Assembly: GCA_910587575.1 (NCBI GenBank)
Contig: CAJULU010000038.1
Span: forward strand, 20,832 to 44,858
Length of the DNA: 24,027 bases
Reading direction: 5' to 3'
Origin: an uncultured Dorea sp.
Lineage (GTDB): Bacteria > Bacillota > Clostridia > Lachnospirales > Lachnospiraceae
Under the pieces are notes generated by a model, which was given only the letters and a program-made list of their open reading frames with translations, did no database searches and was not told where the DNA came from. How positions within the stretch are numbered: the first letter of the stretch is position 1; each line of letters opens with the position of its first letter. The position numbers and the translations under genes were made by a program. Positions 1-5,737 of this stretch are shown in pieces.

Positions 1-539
1 CCGACACTGCTTCTAAGAATCATATCGTCTGCCGGAAAAGTTACGATATAAGCCAGGCTCTGGGGCAGATAATTATCAATCGCCTTATTATGTATCTCAA
101 AACCAGACTCAAATCCCGGCATGTCCACAAGCATCACATCCGGTATTCTTTCAAGAAAACGTTCATTATGCAGCTGTATTCTTGCACTTCTAACCGTATT
201 GGCGTCTGCCTCATAATCCCTGTAATCCCTGACCGATATACTCTTGCATGTACCGTCATTTCCAATAATCGTGACGGATTCTTCGGACTCCGTATATACA
301 ATCTCAGCCGGAATTGCAGTCTCCGGTGTGATATCTTCCCTCAGAATCTTGTTGCTATATCCAAGGATTGTATTGACCAAAGCGCTCTTACCTGAACTGA
401 ACTTCCCAATAATCGGCGTACAGACTTTCGCTTCGTCCATCTCCTTCATAAGCTGGGAAATCGTATCTGTCGAAATATCATATGCACAATTTATTTCCCT
501 AAGTTCTTCTAATGCTACAATTACTTTTTCCAAAACCAC
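1..539 (-). CDS. Dynamin-family GTPase, N-terminal part (runs off left edge)
   Basis: About 179 codons are open on the minus strand to the window edge, so only the N-terminus is present. The G1/P-loop GKFSSGKS is followed by a threonine-containing switch I (ITPETAIPAEI) and a G3 motif DMPG, in the order and spacing of dynamin-like large GTPases. These proteins use GTP hydrolysis to remodel or tether membranes; the cellular role of this one cannot be told from the visible part. The start is a GTG at 539 preceded by GGAGAGGAG; a TTG at 533 is an alternative. A sigma-A-type promoter lies just upstream at 591-618, overlapping the end of the WYL regulator gene on the same strand. GTPase identity is seen from motifs; any partnership with the WYL regulator is inferred from adjacency only. 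Confidence 0.8.
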   Translation of the reverse strand, partial: MVLEKVIVALEELREINCAYDISTDTISQLMKEMDEAKVCTPIIGKFSSGKSALVNTILGYSNKILREDITPETAIPAEIVYTESEESVTIIGNDGTCKSISVRDYRDYEADANTVRSARIQLHNERFLERIPDVMLVDMPGFESGFEIHNKAIDNYLPQSLAYIVTFPADDMILRSSV

Positions 540-590
540 CCTGCTCCTCTCCTGTAATCATTTTCTGCCTCCATGGCAGGTCATTTCCTC

Positions 591-618
591 ATTATACCAA
601 CTGGCTGTATCATTTCAA
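591..618 (-). promoter_or_regulatory. Promoter of the dynamin-like GTPase gene
   Basis: On the minus strand TTGAAA (613-618) and TATAAT (591-596) are separated by 16 bp, with a TGG extension directly before the -10 box. It overlaps the last bases of the WYL gene, so the GTPase can be transcribed independently. Inferred from consensus match only. Confidence 0.55.
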
Positions 619-1563
619 AACTTCTACCACCTGTCCTTGACTTCTCAGCCACATGTCAATTCCTTTTCCAAATACTTCTGCCTTTACTATATATCTGCCC
701 TCCTTCTCGCTCTCTATTACTGCCGTGGGCAATCGGTCAAGAACAGCCGTGATATCCGCTCCCGTATACAGGAACCGAATTTTCTGCAGCCTCCCTCCGT
801 ACATGAACTGAATCCGCTTCCTGAACTCTCCCTCTTCAAATCTCTCAGCATATGGAATGGAGAAATGTTCCTCCAATACCATGACTTCTTCTAACCGGTC
901 AACCCGGTATATGGTAGGGAAGATATCATTTGGATTCTGAAATTCCTTTTCTTTATCTATATCTTCGATGTAAGCCGTCAAGTAAAAATGGAACTCCGAG
1001 AACATCACTCCGACCGGCTTCACCTTGCGGATCACCTCCATGGAATCCGTCAGCTTCTTATACCGGATCCTTATATATCTCTGCTCCTTTACCGCATTTT
1101 CCAACTGCCCAAGCCGTTCCAACAGCTTCTTCCCGTGATGCAGTTCTTCGTAGTGGTGCATCTCATTTCCGACATACTCTTTTAATCTCTTTCTATTCTC
1201 TTCATCATTACAAGTATCCATCAGCTTGTTGATGATTGGAAACATCTCTTCTTTTATCAATGCCCTGCTTTCCAGCAAGATCTTGCAGGCGGCCAGGATC
1301 TCCCCGGACTCCATCTGTTTTCTTATCTTCGTTTCCAGACGGTATCCGCCCCTGCTTCTGTCAAAGACAATCTCCTGCACCTCTCCCGTATCATAACTCT
1401 GTGTCTGCAGGAAGCACTGAATGTCAGATATATCCCTTTGGATCGTACGCTGCGCAACGCCATACCTGTTGCTCTCTTCTTCCTTATATATTGTTTGTCC
1501 CTCTCGTAATCTTGAATAAATCGATAATACCCTTTCCGATTTGTCATCTGCCTCTTTCTTCAT
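610..1563 (-). CDS. WYL-domain transcriptional regulator
   Basis: About 317 residues. The N-terminal part is a winged helix-turn-helix of the HTH_11/DeoR kind (SIYSRLREGQTI through RTIQRDISDIQ, then the wing RGGYRLE). The C-terminal half is a WYL domain, with the strand FSEFHFYLTAYIED in the place of the family's W-Y-L signature, followed by a WCX-like end (EGRYIVKAEVFGKG). WYL proteins are ligand-responsive repressors or activators, often of stress or phage-defence genes. The start is the ATG at 1563, with GGAGGT 10 nt upstream; an in-frame TTG at 1581 contains that ribosome site and is unlikely. It is divergent from the XRE gene, and the shared gap holds two identical 17-bp repeats that are plausible autoregulatory operators. 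The dynamin-like GTPase follows on the same strand. Confidence 0.88.
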   Translation of the reverse strand: MKKEADDKSERVLSIYSRLREGQTIYKEEESNRYGVAQRTIQRDISDIQCFLQTQSYDTGEVQEIVFDRSRGGYRLETKIRKQMESGEILAACKILLESRALIKEEMFPIINKLMDTCNDEENRKRLKEYVGNEMHHYEELHHGKKLLERLGQLENAVKEQRYIRIRYKKLTDSMEVIRKVKPVGVMFSEFHFYLTAYIEDIDKEKEFQNPNDIFPTIYRVDRLEEVMVLEEHFSIPYAERFEEGEFRKRIQFMYGGRLQKIRFLYTGADITAVLDRLPTAVIESEKEGRYIVKAEVFGKGIDMWLRSQGQVVEVLK

Positions 1564-1597
1564 GCCAATTGTTACCTCCAAAAATCTTCTTTATCTT

Positions 1598-1603
1598 ATT
1601 ATA
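1598..1603 (-). promoter_or_regulatory. -10 box of the WYL regulator promoter
   Basis: A perfect TATAAT lies on the minus strand about 35 nt before the WYL start codon. No good -35 hexamer is found at 16-18 bp; the nearest TTGACA-like element (ATGACA) lies 21 bp away inside the first operator-like repeat. This suggests a regulator-dependent or weak promoter. The inference is from spacing only. Confidence 0.35.
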
Positions 1604-1615
1604 AAGAATATAATG

Positions 1616-1632
1616 GACATTATCTGTCATCC
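1616..1632. repeat. Operator-like repeat, copy 1
   Basis: GACATTATCTGTCATCC, containing the inverted repeat GACA-N5-TGTC. The identical 17-mer recurs at 1659-1675, 43 bp away (about four helical turns). It lies between the divergent WYL and XRE genes. Binding by the WYL regulator is inferred. Confidence 0.6.
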
Positions 1633-1658
1633 TTCAACATTTTTCGTAAAAAAATGCA

Positions 1659-1675
1659 GACATTATCTGTCATCC
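1659..1675. repeat. Operator-like repeat, copy 2
   Basis: The second identical copy of the 17-mer with the GACA-N5-TGTC dyad. A degenerate third copy (GACATATCTAGTGTACC, 1712-1728) begins 53 bp further on and overlaps the candidate -35 box of the XRE gene. Confidence 0.6.
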
Positions 1676-1690
1676 AATTCCACTATGTTT

Positions 1691-1701
1691 CCTATTATAG
1701 G
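1691..1701. promoter_or_regulatory. Short palindrome CCTATTATAGG upstream of the XRE gene
   Basis: A perfect 5-bp dyad around one central base, between the second operator-like repeat and the candidate XRE promoter. Small palindromes of this kind can be XRE operators. Nothing more than position supports this. Confidence 0.25.
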
Positions 1702-1709
1702 ACAAATTT

Positions 1710-1736
1710 TCGACATATCTAGTGTACCATTATATA
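1710..1736 (+). promoter_or_regulatory. Candidate promoter of the XRE regulator
   Basis: TCGACA (1710-1715) precedes TATATA (1731-1736) at 15 bp, or TATACG (1733-1738) at 17 bp, on the plus strand. The -35 box overlaps the degenerate third operator-like copy. Neither pairing is ideal, so the promoter is tentative. Confidence 0.35.
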
Positions 1737-1768
1737 CGTCTTCTTACAAGACAAGAAAGGAATTTATT

Positions 1769-2005
1769 ATGCCGCGGATCATTGACAGTGAGAAAAAAAA
1801 TTTAGTTGGCAAGAAGGTAAAACAGCTTCGAAAAGAACAGAATCTGACCCAGGAAGAGTTATCTGCAAAACTAGAAACCCTGGCAATCTATATCTGCCGA
1901 GGCTCCATTTCCCGCATTGAGGATCAGAGCCGCACGGTCACAGATATTGAGCTGTATGGATTGTCCGAGGTTTTGGCTGTTCCAATTGAAGAATTATTCC
2001 AATAG
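1769..2005 (+). CDS. Short XRE-family helix-turn-helix regulator
   Basis: 78 residues, almost entirely one helix-turn-helix domain: VGKKVKQLRKEQNLTQEELSA, then GSISRIEDQSRTVTDIEL and a typical ending VPIEELFQ. Such single-domain proteins bind DNA as dimers and usually repress themselves and a neighbour. The ATG at 1769 is chosen because AGAAAGG lies 8 nt upstream and the domain begins there; the reading frame is open to 1541 but that extension covers the operator region and is not coding-like. No second gene follows on the same strand. Its closest partner is the divergent WYL gene, with which it shares the repeat-bearing promoter region. Confidence 0.85.
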   Translation: MPRIIDSEKKNLVGKKVKQLRKEQNLTQEELSAKLETLAIYICRGSISRIEDQSRTVTDIELYGLSEVLAVPIEELFQ

Positions 2006-2114
2006 CATTTCCTGTAGTTTTCTGACATACAGCTCTTTGTTCTGGCAACCCTCAATACTCCTATACCAGTTATATATCCTGTGTCTAATGTCTTCTCCAT
2101 TAAATCATGACAGC

Positions 2115-2148
2115 AAAAAACGCTGCCAGATTCTCTCCGACAGCGTTT
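2115..2148 (-). terminator. Intrinsic terminator after the Rpn-like gene region
   Basis: The arms AAACGCTG and CAGCGTTT (2118-2125 and 2141-2148) form a stem. On the minus strand it is followed by a run of T (complement of AAAAAA at 2115-2120). It would end transcripts of the Rpn-like gene and of the remnant behind it. Confidence 0.7.
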
Positions 2149-2162
2149 CTAATAACTGGTAA

Positions 2163-2330
2163 CTATATTCTTCCTCTAAATCTTATATTTTTCCCTTCCA
2201 AAAACTCACTTGCTTCATCTTTGGTCAACTGATATCTTTCTATCAATTGCTCTACAATGGTTTCATTAGGAATCAACAGCGACTTAAGTTTCAGAATCAA
2301 TAATTTTATCAGCAAACACCAATCTTCTTA
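2163..2330 (-). pseudogene. 3' remnant of a second Rpn/PD-(D/E)XK-like gene
   Basis: Immediately behind the stop of the intact Rpn-like gene, 30 of 32 bases at 2291-2322 match 2552-2583 inside that gene (encoding VFADKIIDSET). The match then breaks at a stop, and another frame carries a plausible family C-terminus (NETIVEQLIERYQLTKDEA, ending FRGRI). This is best read as the decayed tail of a tandem paralogue, left after deletion or recombination. The repeat is seen directly; family assignment of the tail is inference. Confidence 0.6.
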
Positions 2331-2331
2331 A

Positions 2332-3294
2332 CTATATATCAAACATTTTTCTCGTGCTTTCTACTTCCTCCACACTGCAGCCAACTTCCTCTGCAATCTT
2401 CTCATTCGTAAAATCGGAACGTTCTCTTACTACTCGGAAAATCTTTCCAGATAATATCAATCCCTCTTGTCTTCCTTCACGTCTTCCTTCTTCCAATAAT
2501 AATTCTGCTACCTGCGTCATACGTATGACCTCCTTAATATATTTTGCTGTCTCAGAATCAATAATCTTATCGGCAAACACCAAAATCCCGGATAATACAA
2601 ATGTCTTTTCCTCTTTGTCCGCAATCTTCTTTGCCAATTCAACTGCTTCTTTTACTGCCTGCTTTTTCTTCTCCTTCCCTTTATGTGTCAAAGGCAAAAT
2701 AATCAGTTTCATCAGTTCATCATCTGATAATGGCAGTCCATGCTCTAATTTCTCCCCGATCTCTTCCTGTACAGTTTCAGAATCTATTTTACTGAGAAAT
2801 GCCTGCTCCATCTTTAAAGTAAGACAGCCTGCCGAAAATTCTCCAGGCGCTTTTTCTACATCCGCCGTATATATGACGATCATACGGATCTGCTTAGGCA
2901 TCTCTTCCTTTTTATATCTTTCTAAGATTCGTACAATGTAGTTCAGGTACTTTAAATGATCTTCCCATTTAACATCACTCTCATAATCTATGATTGCAAT
3001 TGAACCATCTTCCAAAAGGAACAGGTTATCAATCCTCATTTCATTTACCTGGATCTGCGGAAGATTTGTTGGCAGAATCTGTTTGATCTTAGGCACATCA
3101 ATCCCATATACCTTCAAAGATTTTTCTTTAAAGTTCTCTGCTAAGATCTTAGACAGAACATCCTTATTATGATATGTAATCTCTCTTTTATTGTTGCTCA
3201 TATACCTTTTAATATCCTTCCCTTTTTTATTTTCTATTCGGGATACTTCTCTTTCTTCTATACTATCATACATCCATTGGGGATTCAATCGCAT
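2332..3294 (-). CDS. Rpn-like / PD-(D/E)XK nuclease-family protein
   Basis: Up to 320 residues. The core begins REITYHNKD and contains LPTNLPQIQ, then NEMRIDNLFLLEDG and IAIIDYES. The D89 and D103-Y-E105 positions correspond to the acidic active-site residues of the PD-(D/E)XK fold in the recombination-promoting nuclease (Rpn)/transposase_31-like group; the usual E-x-K is D-Y-E-S here. A glutamate/arginine-rich segment (EEGRREGRQEG) and a small helical tail follow, as is common in the group. These proteins are abundant in gut clostridia; activity is untested for this one. Start is uncertain: ATG 3294 gives an extra 31 residues not expected for the family, and ATG 3201 fits the family better; both have weak ribosome sites. 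The gene stands alone, with a decayed paralogue tail downstream. Confidence 0.7.
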   Translation of the reverse strand: MRLNPQWMYDSIEEREVSRIENKKGKDIKRYMSNNKREITYHNKDVLSKILAENFKEKSLKVYGIDVPKIKQILPTNLPQIQVNEMRIDNLFLLEDGSIAIIDYESDVKWEDHLKYLNYIVRILERYKKEEMPKQIRMIVIYTADVEKAPGEFSAGCLTLKMEQAFLSKIDSETVQEEIGEKLEHGLPLSDDELMKLIILPLTHKGKEKKKQAVKEAVELAKKIADKEEKTFVLSGILVFADKIIDSETAKYIKEVIRMTQVAELLLEEGRREGRQEGLILSGKIFRVVRERSDFTNEKIAEEVGCSVEEVESTRKMFDI

Positions 3295-3483
3295 TTCTTC
3301 AAGATCTCTTGCGCTTTATCTGTTACAATTCAGCGTATTGCCACTTCGTTCACAAAGGAAGACATAACGATTTTCCACTTTCTCCTTCCATGCCTTTATC
3401 AGAGAATGTGTCCAATTTGGTCACCTACAGCTACGTACATAATAATCCCCTATATACTATCTTTCTGCTATCTTGCATAAATA

Positions 3484-3735
3484 CTGCCATTATCATAGAC
3501 ACCATAAGTAACCTCATCCCCTCCAATGCTGCCTGTCATATCCCCAATATACTGCTATCTCATACCCCATTTCCATTACTTCATTAACCGTAAAGCTCAA
3601 GCTTTTTTCGAAGGAAATAACGACATGAAATATCTGCCTTCCATATTCACTAATACTACTATTACAATTCTTCGCTTCATTACTAAGTCCGTTGTACAAT
3701 CAATTCCGCAAAGAGAATGTTGGCAGATGGGATTT
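3484..3735 (-). pseudogene. Relaxase (MobA/VirD2-like) remnant
   Basis: A 61-codon open stretch (3514-3699) reads YGRQIFHVVISFE, then FTVNEVMEMGYEIAVYWGYDRQ, which resembles the conserved relaxase region around 'GR-Q-H-x-x-x-SF ... A..IG.E.A.YF' in mobilization proteins. In another frame just upstream, CGIDCTTD resembles the 'GINC' element that precedes it. In a third frame downstream, VTYGVYDN could be the start of the metal-binding histidine strand, but without the histidines. The pieces lie in order but in different frames, so the gene is broken. The similarity is from memory of the family, not a search. Confidence 0.4.
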
Positions 3736-3746
3736 TAAACTAAAGC

Positions 3747-3902
3747 ACATTACCCCTATTGATATCACACTGTATCAGAATGCCCTCTCACCTGTTTAAG
3801 ATGGATTGGCTCTTAATGAGCATCGTCCTTCTGTGCATCATGGCGACATTGCTTTATTCCTTGATTAATCTGCTGGAAAAATGGTGCGTACACCATTTCT
3901 GA
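3747..3902 (+). pseudogene. C-terminal remnant of an ABC-transporter permease
   Basis: An open plus-strand frame without a proper start encodes HLFKMDWLLMSIVLLCIMAT, then LLYSLINLLEKWCVHHF and a stop. One hydrophobic helix followed by 'L-L-E-(K/R)-W' is the usual end of SsuC/ThiX-like permeases of nitrate, sulfonate or thiamine-precursor importers. No upstream domain is present, so only the last helix survives. Family assignment is by pattern and is tentative. Confidence 0.42.
3879..3898. repeat. Inverted repeat, 8-bp arms
   Basis: AAATGGTG and CACCATTT flank a 4-base centre. It overlaps the stop region of the permease remnant. It could be an old terminator stem or chance; no T run follows on either strand. 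Confidence 0.35.
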
Positions 3903-3953
3903 GATGTTCATAAATGCCCGTCTTCCACTGGCGGTCCCTCTGTATTATACAGT

Positions 3954-3982
3954 AAAAAACAGGAGATATCTGTCATCTCCTG
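3954..3982 (-). terminator. Intrinsic terminator of the long minus-strand operon
   Basis: CAGGAGAT and ATCTCCTG form an 8-bp stem with a 7-nt loop, followed on the minus strand by a T run (complement of 3954-3959). It lies about 30 nt past the AAA-ATPase-like gene. Confidence 0.8.
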
Positions 3983-4010
3983 CTTACATATTTTTGGCCC
4001 GTCCGGCGGC

Positions 4011-5714
4011 TTATTTACCGGCTCCGATCAGCACTTCATTCCCCCGAAAGGCAAACCCGTACTTCCGCACCTTTTCTCCGGGAATCCCTTTCGCAATCAG
4101 CGCTGCCGCATATGCTTTCCGGTCTATCTGTTCCAATGCAGCCTTAACCGTATCAGTAAGTTCTTTTTCATCCTCTTTATCCTGCACCTTAAATTCCATA
4201 ATCATCGCATCATCCGCCGGATTCCGAGGCTTTAGCATCACATCGTATCTTCCGAATCCGCTTTCTCTGTTGGATGTGATCACATAGCGGTCACTCAGTT
4301 CCACCATAAGACCAAGGACAAAGCCATGATAGAAACGTTCCGGCTCTTTCCTGGATGGTTTCTTCCCTGTATCAAAATAACTGAACATCTCTGAACTTAC
4401 ACGATTCATATAGAGATTCATAGCCTTTAAATCATCCTGCAGCAATGCTTTGATAAAATCATTATAGTCCGGCTGATTCTCTGCAAACCATCCCTTAATC
4501 ATCCTGACGAACATCCGTCTCACTTCAAGATTCGTCAGATCCAGTTCATAATTCACTTCCTGGAAATCATCCTCTATTTCCTCATATGTCTCATGGCTGA
4601 CAACCTTTAAATATCCACTGGCAAGAAGCAGGCTCCAGATTGCCCATTCATTATCATCCAACTGATCATATACAATCTGCTCGTCAATCGGCGTAATCAG
4701 ATGTTCCCCTTTCAGTAATCCCTCAAATGCTTTCTTTACCTCTCTGTTCCCTTCTCTTAAAAGTTTCCCCACCAGCCGGTTAGAACTGGTATTGACCCAG
4801 TACAGTCCTGCCTTTTTCTTATTTAGATAATTTATGATTGACCATGGATTATAGATGTCCGACAGCCTGCCGAATGTGAATCCATCGTACCACAGCTTCA
4901 CTTCCTGTGCCCTGTCGGACAATCCGAATTCTTCCAATGCGGCCGCTACTTCTGCTTCTGTAAATCCAAATGCATCGGCATATTCTTCAGACGTGGTAGT
5001 AACAACCTCCAGATTGTTCAGATCCGAGAAAATGGATTCCTTGCTTATTCTTGTAATCCCCGTCATAACTGCACGTTCCAGATATGGATTCTCCTTAAAC
5101 GTAGAGTTAAACAAACTCCGTATAAAGCTGACTAATTCATTCCAATAGCCATTCACATATGCCTCCTGCATGGGAGTGTCATATTCATCCAACAGGATAA
5201 TCACCTTTTTCCCATAAAACCGGGACAGGAAATCTGACATCTTATGAAGCGCCCATACTGCGGTTGTATTGTCCATATCAACGCCCACGCTCCGGAAATA
5301 TTTTTTCTCATTTTCAGTCAGAAAACCGCCCTCTGACAAATATATATGCTTATTGTATATATTCTCTATAATCTGATTGACAGACTGCCTCGTTTCTCTA
5401 TAGTCTTCCCCCTTTACATTTGCAAAGGACAGGCTGATCACAGGATACGTTCCCTGCAGTTCCTGGTATTTTTCGTCTTTCCAGATACGAAGTCCTTCAA
5501 ACAATTCTCCTCTTCCTGCATACTTAACAGAAAAAAACTGCTCCAGCATACTCATATTCAAGGTCTTCCCAAACCTTCTGGGACGTGTAATCAGTGTGAC
5601 AATATCATTTCTCTCCCACCATTCCCGGATAAACATTGTCTTGTCGATATAAAAATTATTCTTTATCCGTATCTCTTCAAAATCCTGATGACCGATTCCC
5701 ACTGTTCTTGCCAT
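4011..5714 (-). CDS. AAA-ATPase-like protein with C-terminal PD-(D/E)XK nuclease domain
   Basis: 567 residues. The N-terminus (VGIGHQDFEEIR, then FYIDKT) and the P-loop variant RPRRFGKT (residues 44-51) are typical of the AAA-ATPase_like family (Pfam PF09820 type), with Walker B IILLDEYD at 172-179. The last 90 residues carry GRYDVMLKP and IMEFKV, the D-(E-x-K) signature of the DUF1703 PD-(D/E)XK nuclease-like domain. Such proteins are numerous in anaerobic gut bacteria; their function is not established. The ATG at 5714 is chosen because AAGGAAG lies 8 nt upstream; the frame is open to 5756 but that would overlap the preceding gene. It is the last gene of the operon, 23 nt after the acetyltransferase fusion gene, and is followed by a terminator. 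Confidence 0.85.
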   Translation of the reverse strand: MARTVGIGHQDFEEIRIKNNFYIDKTMFIREWWERNDIVTLITRPRRFGKTLNMSMLEQFFSVKYAGRGELFEGLRIWKDEKYQELQGTYPVISLSFANVKGEDYRETRQSVNQIIENIYNKHIYLSEGGFLTENEKKYFRSVGVDMDNTTAVWALHKMSDFLSRFYGKKVIILLDEYDTPMQEAYVNGYWNELVSFIRSLFNSTFKENPYLERAVMTGITRISKESIFSDLNNLEVVTTTSEEYADAFGFTEAEVAAALEEFGLSDRAQEVKLWYDGFTFGRLSDIYNPWSIINYLNKKKAGLYWVNTSSNRLVGKLLREGNREVKKAFEGLLKGEHLITPIDEQIVYDQLDDNEWAIWSLLLASGYLKVVSHETYEEIEDDFQEVNYELDLTNLEVRRMFVRMIKGWFAENQPDYNDFIKALLQDDLKAMNLYMNRVSSEMFSYFDTGKKPSRKEPERFYHGFVLGLMVELSDRYVITSNRESGFGRYDVMLKPRNPADDAMIMEFKVQDKEDEKELTDTVKAALEQIDRKAYAAALIAKGIPGEKVRKYGFAFRGNEVLIGAGK

Positions 5715-5737
5715 AAGTATACTTCCTTCCGTCTGCC

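Larger units (their letters stand above)
2006..2331. other. Convergent intergenic stretch with decayed coding remnants
   Basis: No intact gene. It holds, from the right, a fragment of a second copy of the Rpn-like gene (2163-2330) and an intrinsic terminator (2115-2148). A short minus-strand open frame of about 36 codons (1994-2104) has a protein-like composition (it contains RIYNWYRSIEGC and KLQEMLLE) but lacks a start codon. It is bounded upstream by a stop, overlaps the end of the XRE gene and is not recognised. Confidence 0.6.
3295..4010. other. Gene-poor, decayed stretch between two nuclease-family genes
   Basis: About 700 bases with no intact gene. From right to left it holds the terminator of the long operon (3954-3982), the plus-strand tail of an ABC permease (3747-3902) and a broken minus-strand relaxase (about 3484-3735). 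No start-to-stop reading frame in it looks functional. It is best explained as a scar of mobile or lost genes. Confidence 0.6.

Noticed and set aside
244..894. A 216-codon plus-strand open frame
   Set aside because: Spans the antisense of both the GTPase and the WYL gene; composition is Ser/Leu-rich and not protein-family-like.
3966..3977. A further copy of the WYL operator-like repeat (TATCTGTCATC)
   Set aside because: The shared bases are the loop and arm of the operon terminator, and the GACA half is missing.
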